Assembly: GCA_002428735.1 (NCBI GenBank)
Contig: DIXO01000048.1
Location: forward strand, 1 to 25,441
Length of the DNA stretch: 25,441 nt
Source: Syntrophaceae bacterium UBA6078
Lineage (GTDB): Bacteria; Desulfobacterota; Syntrophia; Syntrophales; UBA2210
Reading direction: 5' to 3'
In this document: positions 16,705 through 23,893 of the stretch, piece after piece
How the letters are laid out: every line of letters starts with the position of its first letter
Numbering within the stretch: the stretch's first letter is position 1
Notes under the pieces: generated by a model
What the model saw: the letters and a program-made list of their open reading frames with translations, nothing else
The model's database searches: none
What the model was told of the DNA's origin: nothing
Program-made: the position numbers and the translations under genes

Positions 16705-17751
16705 TTACCTCCGCACATGAATTTGTGGCATGTATTCCCGGTAGTGCCGTTTCCGGTAAAGACCGAACAGCCCCTCACCGCGGGGAAGGACGAAAAGGAG
16801 AATCAGCAGTATGATCGGGAAGGCAACGGCCTGGAAGTCCCCCATGACCCTGATAAGGAACTCCTCAAGAAAGGCGACAAAGTAACCGCCGGCAACGCAT
16901 CCGAAAACCTGCGCACGTCCTCCCACCATGAAAACCAGGAGAATCTTGAGCATATAGGTCATGGGCAGATAGGTGATCCCGGAGAACGTCCCGAAGTAAT
17001 GGGCCATGAACCACCCCATCACCCCGATCATCGCTGAGGCGCCGACAAAGGTAAGAACCTTTACCTTGTTGATATTGACCCCGATACCGTGCGCCACTTC
17101 CTCGTCGTCGTTGATGGCCGCCATGATCAGACCGTACCGGGATTTGAGGATCTTATTGGTGATCAGCAGAAAGAGGACCATAATGGCCGCAGACACATAG
17201 GCTGCCGCAAGGAAATTGAGTTTCGCCCCGCCCAGATCGAAAAGGAGTTCTATGCCGAAGAGTCCCACATCCCCCTTGAAGAGCCCCGTGTATATGAAGG
17301 TAATCTCCAGAAACACCAGCGGGAGGAGCAGTGTCAGAAGCACGTAATAGAGACCCTTGGCCATGATGACCAGAGGGCTGAAAAGAAGAGCGAAGAAAGC
17401 GGACATAAGAACAGCCAGGGGCAGGGTCAGCCATGGGCTGAGTCCCATGTGGATGCTCAGCAGCGCCGCCACATATCCCCCGACCCCCACATAGAAATTA
17501 GGACCGAAGTTGATCCGCCCGGTTCCGACGGTCATCAATGCCAGTGGAATGGCGATGGCCGCATATATATTGGCCGAAACCATGGTATTGACGAGTCCGG
17601 GGCTGAAGAAATACGCGAGGGCCGGGAACAGGATCAGGGCAATTGTCCAGTAAATACTGTTCCGCCAGTACCGGGGCTCAATCATCCAATCCCATTTTTT
17701 CCCCTTCCACCGAATGACGATCCGATCTCTTTTGATTTCAATGTCTACCAT
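16705..17751 (-). CDS. livM: Branched-chain-type ABC transporter permease, LivM
   Basis: A 348-residue integral membrane permease with about ten hydrophobic segments after a basic cytoplasmic N-terminus (KRDRIVIRWKGKKW). The motif LMTVGTGRINFGPNFYVGVGGYVAAL (about 93-118) is the LivM signature, and GLIMAAINDDEEVAHGIGVN followed by KVLTFVGASAMIG is the cytoplasmic loop that contacts the ATPases. It pairs with LivH to form the channel. Its start overlaps the livH stop by seven bases with GGAG upstream inside livH, and its stop lies within the livG ribosome site. Confidence 0.94.
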   Translation of the reverse strand: MVDIEIKRDRIVIRWKGKKWDWMIEPRYWRNSIYWTIALILFPALAYFFSPGLVNTMVSANIYAAIAIPLALMTVGTGRINFGPNFYVGVGGYVAALLSIHMGLSPWLTLPLAVLMSAFFALLFSPLVIMAKGLYYVLLTLLLPLVFLEITFIYTGLFKGDVGLFGIELLFDLGGAKLNFLAAAYVSAAIMVLFLLITNKILKSRYGLIMAAINDDEEVAHGIGVNINKVKVLTFVGASAMIGVMGWFMAHYFGTFSGITYLPMTYMLKILLVFMVGGRAQVFGCVAGGYFVAFLEEFLIRVMGDFQAVAFPIILLILLFVLPRGEGLFGLYRKRHYREYMPQIHVRR

Positions 17752-18620
17752 AGTGATTCACTCCTCGCTATTCCCTGAGGTCGCACTATCAGGATCACCA
17801 TAACCAAAACCAGCGCCGACAGATTCATAAACCGCGGTTCACCCACCACAAAGCACATAAGCGCGTGATCGAACCCGATCAGAAAAGAGGCGATAATAGT
17901 GCCCTTTATGTTTCCAAGCCCTCCTAAAACGGCGATCAGAATCGCGGTGGTCATGTACTGCCAGCCCATGGCCGGTTCCACGGTCCATATCGGCGCTATG
18001 AGCAGCATGGCGACTATGACCGGAACAAGAACAAGCATCATGATCAAGGTATACAATTTTTCAACATTCAGTCCCACAAACCGGGAATTCAGTATGTCCT
18101 GGGAAAGGGCCCTGACGGCGAGACCCACCTTCGTTTTTATAAAGAAAAGGGCGAAAAGAGCCGTCATGACCAGAGCGATGACTGATGCCAGGATAAGCTG
18201 CTTCGGAGCGACAGCGAGACCGATCTGCCAGATGCCGTCCATCAACGTTGTCTGGAGATACACTCCCTCTTGAACCGGATAGCGCCACGCGGCCAGTTGG
18301 TCGACGATCAGTGCCACAAGGAGAAGCCCCGTGAGCAACGTCATCTCATCGTCCATGTATCGTTTGACCATGAAGGTATAGATGAGATAGGAAACAATCA
18401 GCTGAACGATGACCATCCCTATGATGGAAGGGATGAGGGGAAGACCCAACTCGCTCATGAAAAACCAGGTGCCGTAAATGGTGAGCGGAAAGAGATAGGC
18501 GTAACCGAGATGAAAGATCCTCAGAACACCGCAGATGAGAGAAAACCCAAGCGCTATAAGCAGATAGACGGCCCCCATCAAAAACCCGAAAAACAGGACA
18601 AATAAGATCGTGTCAAGCAT
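17745..18620 (-). CDS. livH: Branched-chain-type ABC transporter permease, LivH
   Basis: A 291-residue membrane permease, first gene of the operon. It shows the LivH pattern GAVYLLIALGFSLICGVLRIFHLGYAYLF near the N-terminus (about 16-44), an RALSQD loop (about 172), and LGGLGNIKGTIIASFLIGF near the C-terminus. AAAGGAG lies ten bases before the ATG at 18620. A promoter is visible about 245 bases upstream (18870-18899), giving a long leader. The order H-M-G-F is the standard one for these importers. Confidence 0.94.
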   Translation of the reverse strand: MLDTILFVLFFGFLMGAVYLLIALGFSLICGVLRIFHLGYAYLFPLTIYGTWFFMSELGLPLIPSIIGMVIVQLIVSYLIYTFMVKRYMDDEMTLLTGLLLVALIVDQLAAWRYPVQEGVYLQTTLMDGIWQIGLAVAPKQLILASVIALVMTALFALFFIKTKVGLAVRALSQDILNSRFVGLNVEKLYTLIMMLVLVPVIVAMLLIAPIWTVEPAMGWQYMTTAILIAVLGGLGNIKGTIIASFLIGFDHALMCFVVGEPRFMNLSALVLVMVILIVRPQGIARSESLW

Positions 18621-18967
18621 GAATTCTCGACTCCTTTCCGGATGTATTCTGAAATCTTACGAGCCATCGTGCCTGGCCTGGAGACAGATACGCACAACCC
18701 GCATGGCAGCCATGTTATGCCGTTTTGGCTTATAGCATACGTCGGACTCTCCTCTTCTCGAGATCGAATTTTACATCAACGTATTGTTCTTGAAAGACGA
18801 AAAAAGTGGTTGGGATATATTGAGCGGCTTAGATCCCCCCCCAGGGTATCTGTACCAGAATTCAGTAAATTTATAGCAAAGCGTTTGCTCGTGTGTCAAG
18901 ACGAAATTGAGATTCCCGGCCGCTGCATACTCCACTACTGCTGGACAAAAACAATACTGCATGCGAC
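18621..18967. other. Intergenic region between tatD and livH
   Basis: These 347 bases hold the livH promoter and, on the minus strand, a leader of about 243 bases. A 109-codon frame on the plus strand (18642-18971) shows no family likeness and no ribosome site and is taken as chance. No hairpin terminator for tatD was convincing. Confidence 0.45.
18870..18899 (-). promoter_or_regulatory. Sigma70-type promoter for the liv/CoA-transferase operon
   Basis: On the minus strand TTGACA (18899-18894), an 18-base spacer and TATAAA (18875-18870) match 11 of 12 consensus positions. Transcription would start near 18863, leaving about 243 untranslated bases before livH. Confidence 0.75.
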
Positions 18968-19735
18968 CTAGAGTGTGATTCCAAACAGATCCTTGGCGTT
19001 TCGGGATGTTATCCTTTCCACCTCTTCATACGGAAGAGCCTTTATCTGGGCAATCTGTTGTGCCGTATAGACCACGTACGCTGGTTCGTTCCTCTTCCCC
19101 CGTTTCGGTTCAGGGGAGAGAAAGGGGCAGTCCGTTTCAATCAGGAGCCTGTCCATGGGGAGCCTTTTGATGATCTCCCTGAGGGGCTCGGCCTTCTTGT
19201 ATGTTACCGTTCCGGGGGTGGAGATGTAAAATCCCATATCGATACATCGTACGGCCATACTATAATCACCTGAGAAACAGTGAATCACTCCTCCCCGGTC
19301 GTTCTTCCGTACCTCGATCATCTCGGTAATCTCCCGATGGGCCTCACGGTCGTGGATAATGACGGGGAGCTCCAATTCCGCCGCCAGTTCGAGCTGCTCG
19401 CCGAACCGCCGGACCTGGATGTCTTTGGGTGAACGGTTTCTGAAAAAATCCAGGCCGATTTCGCCGTAGGCGACAACCTTGCTACTTCTCGCCAGATTTC
19501 TGAGCTGATCGTAAGTCGTTTTATCGATAGTTTTGACGTCATGGGGGTGTACCCCCACGGAAGCATAGACCGTATCATACCGTTCGGCTAAGGCCACCCC
19601 TTTTCGGCTGTCTTCGAGATTCACGCCCACCGTGACGATACCATCGACACCCATTTCCCGGGCCCTGTGTATGACAGCATCCCTGTCACCGTCAAATTCT
19701 TCCATCTCAAGATGGGCATGAGAATCAACCAGCAT
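18968..19735 (-). CDS. tatD: TatD family metal-dependent DNase/hydrolase
   Basis: A 255-residue TatD-family TIM-barrel hydrolase of typical length. Metal ligands are visible at DSHAHLE (H6, H8), YGEIGLDFF (E92), VIIHDRE (H128), VIHCFSG (H152) and ETDCPFLSP (D202). Family members are Mg-dependent 3'-5' deoxyribonucleases with roles in DNA repair and quality control. It is 46 bases after the DppC-type permease gene on the same strand, probably as the last gene of that operon, though a functional tie is not apparent. GGGAG precedes the ATG. Confidence 0.93.
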   Translation of the reverse strand: MLVDSHAHLEMEEFDGDRDAVIHRAREMGVDGIVTVGVNLEDSRKGVALAERYDTVYASVGVHPHDVKTIDKTTYDQLRNLARSSKVVAYGEIGLDFFRNRSPKDIQVRRFGEQLELAAELELPVIIHDREAHREITEMIEVRKNDRGGVIHCFSGDYSMAVRCIDMGFYISTPGTVTYKKAEPLREIIKRLPMDRLLIETDCPFLSPEPKRGKRNEPAYVVYTAQQIAQIKALPYEEVERITSRNAKDLFGITL

Positions 19736-19781
19736 CTACATATGTCTCCCTGCATATATTCGATTTACATATACCAATGCG

Positions 19782-20612
19782 TTATTTCAGGCGCGGATCG
19801 AGGGAATCCCGGATACCCTCACCGAGCAGGTTGTACCCCAGTACCGTGATCAGGATCGCCAGCCCCGGATAGAGCGAAAGCCACCAGGCGATATCGATAT
19901 TATTCTTCCCCGCTGTGAGGATATTCCCCCAGCTTGGGGTGGGGGGCTGGACGCCTATGCCCAGAAAGCTGAGCGCGGACTCCGTCAGGATGGCCCCGGC
20001 AACACCAAGGGTCGCAGCCACCAGGACAGAAGCCATCGCGTTGGGGAGAATATGCCTGAATATGATGCGCAGATCACCGGCACCGACGGCGCGGGCCGCC
20101 TGCACGAAATCCCGCTCCCGGAGGGAAATAAAGTCGGCCCGCACCAGACGGGTAATCCCCATCCATCCGGTCAGACCGATCACGATCATGATGTTCCATA
20201 TAGAAGGCTCCAGGATGGCAATCACGGCAAGTATCAGGAAAAACGAAGGAAAACAGAGCATGATATCGACAAAGCGCATAATCACCGCATCCACCCACCG
20301 CCCGTAATACCCGGCAAGCGCGCCCAGGATAACCCCTATGAACAGGGAAAACCCGGTCGCCACAAACCCCACTTTCAAAGATATACCGGCCCCCCATATG
20401 ATCCGGCTGAGCACATCACGTCCCAGTTGATCCGTTCCCAACGGATGGTCCGGGGAGGGCTGCGCCAACACTTCGCTCAGGTTGATCGCGTTCGGATCAT
20501 AGGGAGAGATCCAGGGAGAAAACAGCGAGACCACGAAGAGCAGGATGACCACTCCCCCCCCGGCCACCGCCATTTTATTCCGGAAAAACCGGTACCAGAA
20601 ATCCGTCTTCAT
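19782..20612 (-). CDS. Peptide/nickel-type ABC transporter permease, DppC-like
   Basis: A 276-residue membrane permease. Before the first helix it carries FWYRFFRNKMAVAGG, and after it the DppC-type segment HPLGTDQLGRDVLSR (about 54-68). The EAA loop contacting the ATPase is DFVQAARAVGAGDLRIIFRHILPN. Six hydrophobic segments are visible and the end GEGIRDSLDPRLK is typical. I use ATG 20612; an in-frame TTG at 20624 would lie directly on the GAGGAG ribosome site. It follows dppB-like by 30 bases. The solute could be a peptide, nickel, or an oligosaccharide; no binding protein or ATPase gene is present here. Confidence 0.93.
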   Translation of the reverse strand: MKTDFWYRFFRNKMAVAGGGVVILLFVVSLFSPWISPYDPNAINLSEVLAQPSPDHPLGTDQLGRDVLSRIIWGAGISLKVGFVATGFSLFIGVILGALAGYYGRWVDAVIMRFVDIMLCFPSFFLILAVIAILEPSIWNIMIVIGLTGWMGITRLVRADFISLRERDFVQAARAVGAGDLRIIFRHILPNAMASVLVAATLGVAGAILTESALSFLGIGVQPPTPSWGNILTAGKNNIDIAWWLSLYPGLAILITVLGYNLLGEGIRDSLDPRLK

Positions 20613-20642
20613 CGACCGATGCAACTCCTCACAAGGAAACCG

Positions 20643-21617
20643 TTATGAAACTCGTATCCGCGGGTCCGCCAGGGCATACGAGATATCGGCCACCAGATTG
20701 CCTATCAGGGTCAGGACCGCCCCGATAAACAGTATCCCCATAACCACCGGATAATCCCGCGACATGACGGACATGTAGAACAACTGACCCATCCCCGGGA
20801 TGGCGAATATGGTCTCGAAGATCACGCTCCCGCCGATCAGACCGGGAATGGAAAGGCCCAGGATGGTAATGACGGGGAGGAGCGCGTTTCGAAGCGCGTG
20901 TTTATAGATGACGACCCGTTCGCTGAGCCCCTTGGCTCTCGCAGTGGTGATATAATCCTGCCGTATAACCTCCAGCATATTGGCCCTCATGTACCTCGAA
21001 AGTCCCGCGAGCCCCCCGAACGCGGACAATAGAACCGGTAAAATAAGATGCTTCAGCAGATCAACAATAGCAGCCACGGGCGGAAGGTACTCGTAATTCA
21101 ACGACCGGATACCCGATATGGGAAGCCAGCCCAGATCGACCCCGAACAGAATCATCAGAAGGAGCGCGAGCCAGAAGGTGGGAACGGCAAAACCGATAAA
21201 CACGATTACCGCCGTTACCTTGTCAAATAGCGAATTCTGGCGTACCGCGGACAAAACCCCTAACGGGATTGCAATCAGAATGATCAGAATCATTGACAGA
21301 ACATTGATGATGATCGTTATGGGTATTCTTTCCGATATCTTGTCTATGACCGGCCGGTGGTCGGTAGAAAAGGACTGCCCCAGATCAAGGGTCGCAAGCC
21401 TTCCAACCCACAAGAGGTACTGTGTGTAAATGGGCTTATCAAGATCGTACATGGATTGAAGACGCGCCTTAGCCTCCGCAGAGACCCTCGGGTTCAGATC
21501 CGTCTGCAGATCGGTGGGAGAACCGGGGGCCAGGTGAATCACGACAAAGCAAACAATCGTAATCCCCACCAGAAGCGGCACCATGAGAAGCAGACGTTTA
21601 AGGACATATCTGGACAT
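20643..21617 (-). CDS. Peptide/nickel-type ABC transporter permease, DppB-like
   Basis: A 324-residue membrane permease of the DppB/OppB family. The N-terminus RYVLKRLLLMVPLLVGITIVCFVVIHLAPGSP is diagnostic, the EAA loop is DYITTARAKGLSERVVIYKHALRNALLP, and the C-terminal VADISYALADPRIR is typical. Six membrane segments are seen. No good ribosome site precedes ATG 21617, which sits six bases after the stop of the TIM-barrel gene, so translation may depend on coupling. Together with DppC it makes the channel of an importer whose binding protein and ATPases are outside the window or elsewhere. Confidence 0.93.
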   Translation of the reverse strand: MSRYVLKRLLLMVPLLVGITIVCFVVIHLAPGSPTDLQTDLNPRVSAEAKARLQSMYDLDKPIYTQYLLWVGRLATLDLGQSFSTDHRPVIDKISERIPITIIINVLSMILIILIAIPLGVLSAVRQNSLFDKVTAVIVFIGFAVPTFWLALLLMILFGVDLGWLPISGIRSLNYEYLPPVAAIVDLLKHLILPVLLSAFGGLAGLSRYMRANMLEVIRQDYITTARAKGLSERVVIYKHALRNALLPVITILGLSIPGLIGGSVIFETIFAIPGMGQLFYMSVMSRDYPVVMGILFIGAVLTLIGNLVADISYALADPRIRVS

Positions 21618-21623
21618 GGTTAT

Positions 21624-22418
21624 TTAATCATCCAACAGTTTCATGGTTCTGATGTTTTTCAGTGTGCGCCACAGATTTTCCTCGGTGTGGGGCTCCAGCG
21701 TCACGATCGGCCGGGTGCTCTCCCTCTTCAGCAACTCAAAAAATAGCGAAAAGGGAAAGGTTCCTTCCCCCACCGGCAAATGTTCATCAGCACTGCCATG
21801 GTTGTCGTGGAGATGTATCTGACCGATCCGCGAACCGAGGGCATCCATCCATTCCTCAAGACTCGACCGGGAAAAGGCGTTGAAATGACCGGTATCAAAG
21901 CAGAAGCAAATATTTTGTGACCCTCTGAATGTGTCCAGCAAGAGGCTGAGATAGCGCGGGCTGGTCTCATAGACATTCTCAAGCGCTATCTGTGTTCCCA
22001 TCTCCGCCGCTGCCTCTATAAAACCACCTAATGTGCCCCTGCTGTTTTCCAGCCATTGATCCTCGTGGGATACATAATATCGCTCATCAAAAGCGGCATG
22101 ACAAACTACAGAGTTTGGTCTGAAACACGGCACCAGATCAAAGACCTGCCGGAGGCGTTCGCGGGTCACCTCTCTCACCTTCCGGTCCAGTGCACCGGGT
22201 CTCAGGTCGAAAAAGGGCGCATGCAGCGTAACGGTGAGGCCAGCCCCATGGATTGCATCCGCCACTTCACAAAATTCATTCCGGCTGAAACGATCGAGAA
22301 CGAAGCAGTCCAGACCAATTTCCGGATTGATCCTCTCTTTCCGGATTGTATCCAGATACCCGTCAATCAGCATCTGGAAGGGCATATTGACCTGGACTTT
22401 TCCCAGCATGTCTTTCAT
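21624..22418 (-). CDS. Xylose isomerase-like TIM-barrel protein (AP endonuclease family 2)
   Basis: A 264-residue protein of the sugar-phosphate isomerase/epimerase superfamily. Likely metal ligands are H66 (LHAPF), H107 (VVCHAAF), E147 (ALENVY), D175/H178 (CFDTGH), D205/H207 (LHDNHG), H213 and E242 (TLEPH). Members include endonuclease IV, sugar isomerases and dehydratases; it lacks clear features that decide among them. It is the first gene of an operon with the DppBC-type permeases and tatD, and a modest promoter lies just upstream (22466-22494). Only a weak ribosome site (GGATGGG) precedes ATG 22418. Confidence 0.85.
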   Translation of the reverse strand: MKDMLGKVQVNMPFQMLIDGYLDTIRKERINPEIGLDCFVLDRFSRNEFCEVADAIHGAGLTVTLHAPFFDLRPGALDRKVREVTRERLRQVFDLVPCFRPNSVVCHAAFDERYYVSHEDQWLENSRGTLGGFIEAAAEMGTQIALENVYETSPRYLSLLLDTFRGSQNICFCFDTGHFNAFSRSSLEEWMDALGSRIGQIHLHDNHGSADEHLPVGEGTFPFSLFFELLKRESTRPIVTLEPHTEENLWRTLKNIRTMKLLDD

Positions 22419-22465
22419 ATCCCATCCACCGAACAGTCTTATATGACGGCGCTGACAGGTGATAC

Positions 22466-22494
22466 CCTATAGCATAATGCGACGTTACCGACAA
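22466..22494 (-). promoter_or_regulatory. Possible promoter for the TIM-barrel/dppBC/tatD operon
   Basis: On the minus strand TTGTCG (22494-22489), a 17-base spacer and TATAGG (22471-22466) match 8 of 12 consensus positions, with TG one base upstream of the -10. It would start transcription about 40 bases before the ATG. Confidence 0.45.
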
Positions 22495-22567
22495 CCAGTC
22501 TGTCATTTTCTTCTTGCAATTGAACCCCCTTCTTGTTAGGTAGCAACGCTTATCGCGATGAGATGAA

Positions 22568-22644
22568 GGGCCGTTAGCTCAGTTCGGTAGAGCAGCTGAC
22601 TTTTAATCAGTTGGTCACCGGTTCAAATCCGGTACGGCCCACCA
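22568..22644 (+). tRNA. tRNA-Lys (anticodon TTT)
   Basis: A complete cloverleaf of 77 bases including an encoded CCA. The acceptor stem is GGGCCGT (22568-22574) with ACGGCCC (22634-22640), discriminator A, then CCA. The anticodon stem-loop has loop CTTTTAA, giving anticodon TTT for lysine. The T-loop GTTCAAATC is standard. A hairpin terminator follows within ten bases. Its 3' end marks the change from GC-rich chromosomal genes to AT-rich accessory DNA, a common use of tRNA genes as integration sites. Confidence 0.97.
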
Positions 22645-22650
22645 CTGATA

Positions 22651-22680
22651 AAGGTTTCCGAAAGGAAGCCTTTTGTTTTA
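22651..22680 (+). terminator. Rho-independent terminator of tRNA-Lys
   Basis: AAGGTTTCC (22651-22659) pairs with GGAAGCCTT (22664-22672) with one G-U pair around a GAAA loop, and is followed by TTGTTTTA. Confidence 0.85.
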
Positions 22681-22700
22681 GTCTCTACAGGTCTCTACGG
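22681..22700 (+). repeat. Short tandem direct repeat after tRNA-Lys
   Basis: GTCTCTACAG is directly followed by GTCTCTACGG, two 10-base units differing at one base. Such repeats can be recombinase arm sites near a tRNA attachment site, but no integrase is in the window, so this is only a suggestion. Confidence 0.35.
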
Positions 22701-22773
22701 CTTACAAAGAATATCCTGTAAAATATAATATATTCTTAATGTTAACGTAAGAGAAACGGATCCTCAGACAATC

Positions 22774-22819
22774 GGAAGCCCCGGGCTAAGGGGCGGAATC
22801 CCTGGAGCCCGAGGCTTCT
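22774..22819 (+). other. Long two-part hairpin before a small gene pair
   Basis: GAAGCCCCGGGCT with flanking G (22774-22787) pairs with AGCCCGAGGCTTCT (22806-22819) over 14 positions with one C-A mismatch and one G-U pair. A second stem AGGG/CCCT (22789-22792/22800-22803) lies inside. No T run follows, so it is not an ordinary terminator. It ends 90 bases before the preferred start of the next gene. Confidence 0.6.
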
Positions 22820-22909
22820 TCAATGGTACCGGGCCGAAGACGTACGAAGCAAACAAAGCGACCGACCCAATATGATTTTACTCCTCTCGTCTCAGAAATC
22901 AAGGTTTTT

Positions 22910-23146
22910 ATGTCCGACAAAACTGCCCAGACGATGCAGGAGGTTTTGAGTCTCCTCAGTAAACTGCAAAGCTCTGATCCTGAGGAGGTCAAAGCGGCCA
23001 TGAAAGAATACCTCCGGCTTGTGGATCGATTCTACCAGGAGAACAGAGATCGTATGGCCCCGCAGCAGTATAAAGCAGCACAAGTGGATGCGGAGTATTT
23101 TTTGAGGCTCGTTGAGTTAGCGCTTGCGTATGAAAACAAGGAGTAA
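22910..23146 (+). CDS. Small hypothetical protein, helical
   Basis: A 78-residue protein beginning MSDKTAQTM that I do not recognise. It is charged and rich in helix formers (VLSLLSKLQ, EEVKAAMKEYLRLVDRFYQ, VDAEYFLRLVELALAYENK), suggesting two or three amphipathic helices and no membrane segment. ATG 22910 has AAGG five bases upstream. An in-frame ATG at 22823 would add 29 basic residues (VPGRRRTKQTKRP) but has no ribosome site and begins just beyond a large hairpin; the basic extension could be a nucleic-acid-binding tail if used. The stop is six bases before the next gene, whose ribosome site lies in the end of this one, so the two are probably co-translated. Confidence 0.6.
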   Translation: MSDKTAQTMQEVLSLLSKLQSSDPEEVKAAMKEYLRLVDRFYQENRDRMAPQQYKAAQVDAEYFLRLVELALAYENKE

Positions 23147-23152
23147 TCGAGG

Positions 23153-23533
23153 ATGGGGACTGTTCTTGATTGTACCAACAATAAAACATTTGGTGACGTT
23201 TTCCCAAGCATCGAAGACATTAAAGTAGTCGTCAAACTCGGAGGCGATTATGGCGTCAGCGAATTGAACAGAGAAAACCACTTCGGAACGAATGTCACGG
23301 AGTATTATATCCCTTGCACAAACCCAATGTGCCACGAGGGGGGATTCTCCGTCGACAACCTTATCAAAAGGATGGTCGCGTCCAATGAAACACGCCTGCA
23401 AAAGGACTATATCCCCTGCCAAGGATTCGAAAATCCTAGCAACTGGACTGGTCGAAATCATCGTTGTACCAACTTTTTCAGTGTCAGGATCGACATCAAG
23501 TATAAATCTAAGTCTACCGATGAGAGCACCTGA
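23153..23533 (+). CDS. Hypothetical protein with Cys/His cluster
   Basis: A 126-residue protein I do not recognise. It contains a possible metal-binding cluster: C55, C60 and H61 in IPCTNPMCHEGG, C89 in YIPCQGF and H103/C105 in NHRC, spaced like a zinc ribbon with an inserted helix (SVDNLIKRMVAS). The predicted strand-rich parts (DIKVVVKLGG, FFSVRIDIKYK) flank it. AAGGAG lies nine bases before ATG 23153, inside the end of the upstream small gene. Base composition is lower in GC than the genes before the tRNA. Function unknown. Confidence 0.65.
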   Translation: MGTVLDCTNNKTFGDVFPSIEDIKVVVKLGGDYGVSELNRENHFGTNVTEYYIPCTNPMCHEGGFSVDNLIKRMVASNETRLQKDYIPCQGFENPSNWTGRNHRCTNFFSVRIDIKYKSKSTDEST

Positions 23534-23562
23534 ACCGGCAGTTTCAGGTGATGCGCTGGCTA

Positions 23563-23669
23563 ATTTTGCGAGGATTCACAAAACACTGCGAGTAACACCC
23601 GCAATGGAGGCGGGAATTGCAGATCGTGTTTGGGAAATTAAAGAAATTGTAAATTTAACCGATGTATAA
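23563..23669 (+). pseudogene. Transposase C-terminal remnant
   Basis: In the frame ending at TAA 23667-23669 the peptide NFARIHKTLRVTPAMEAG followed by IADRVWEIKEIVNL matches, from memory, the conserved C-terminus of a widespread insertion-sequence transposase (pattern NFxRIHKTLRVTPAMxAGV). The frame further upstream overlaps the hypothetical gene in another frame and has no transposase likeness, so only the last 35 codons remain. No inverted repeats were identified. It marks past mobile-element activity in the tRNA-linked region. Confidence 0.7.
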
Positions 23670-23737
23670 TTATAGAAAATTTATAAAATTTGCTATATGA
23701 TGGATAAAAGTACATAAAAAATATTTTAAAAAATCTC

Positions 23738-23765
23738 TTGACATCTTTAAATTTTGTTATAGGAT
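23738..23765 (+). promoter_or_regulatory. Promoter upstream of structured RNA and NYN gene
   Basis: TTGACA (23738-23743), a 16-base spacer and TAGGAT (23760-23765) match 10 of 12 consensus positions. It would start transcription near 23772, just before the hairpins. Confidence 0.6.
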
Positions 23766-23771
23766 AGTCAC

Positions 23772-23865
23772 TCCATTGTAGCCCATCGGCAGAAACCCTA
23801 TACGGGAGTAATGACTGCCGATTATTCAAGCCCCAGGGAGCATATCGAAAGGTGTGCTCCCTGTA
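23772..23865 (+). ncRNA. Candidate structured leader or small RNA with two hairpins
   Basis: Hairpin A: ATCGGCAG (23785-23792) pairs perfectly with CTGCCGAT (23815-23822) and encloses CCC/GGG (23796-23798/23804-23806). Hairpin B: CAGGGAGCATATC (23834-23846) pairs with GGTGTGCTCCCTG (23851-23863) over 13 positions, including two G-U pairs, closed by a GAAA tetraloop. G-U pairs and the GNRA loop point to function as RNA. A promoter precedes it. It matches no riboswitch I know. Hairpin B is followed only by TATTCCTT, so it may be a leader of the NYN gene (ATG 30 bases on) or a separate RNA. Confidence 0.55.
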
Positions 23866-23893
23866 TTCCTTAGCCTTCATCACGATTTAAAAT

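Noticed and set aside
18642..18971. 109-codon plus-strand frame in the livH/tatD gap
   Set aside because: No ribosome site or family likeness, and it overlaps the promoter and leader of livH on the other strand.
23292..23562. Upstream part of the frame that ends in the transposase tail
   Set aside because: It overlaps the better-supported 126-residue gene in another frame and shows no transposase similarity before the NFARIHKTL part.
23772..23865. Known riboswitch classes for the two-hairpin RNA
   Set aside because: The conserved cores I can recall (c-di-GMP, cobalamin, fluoride, glycine, guanidine) are absent.
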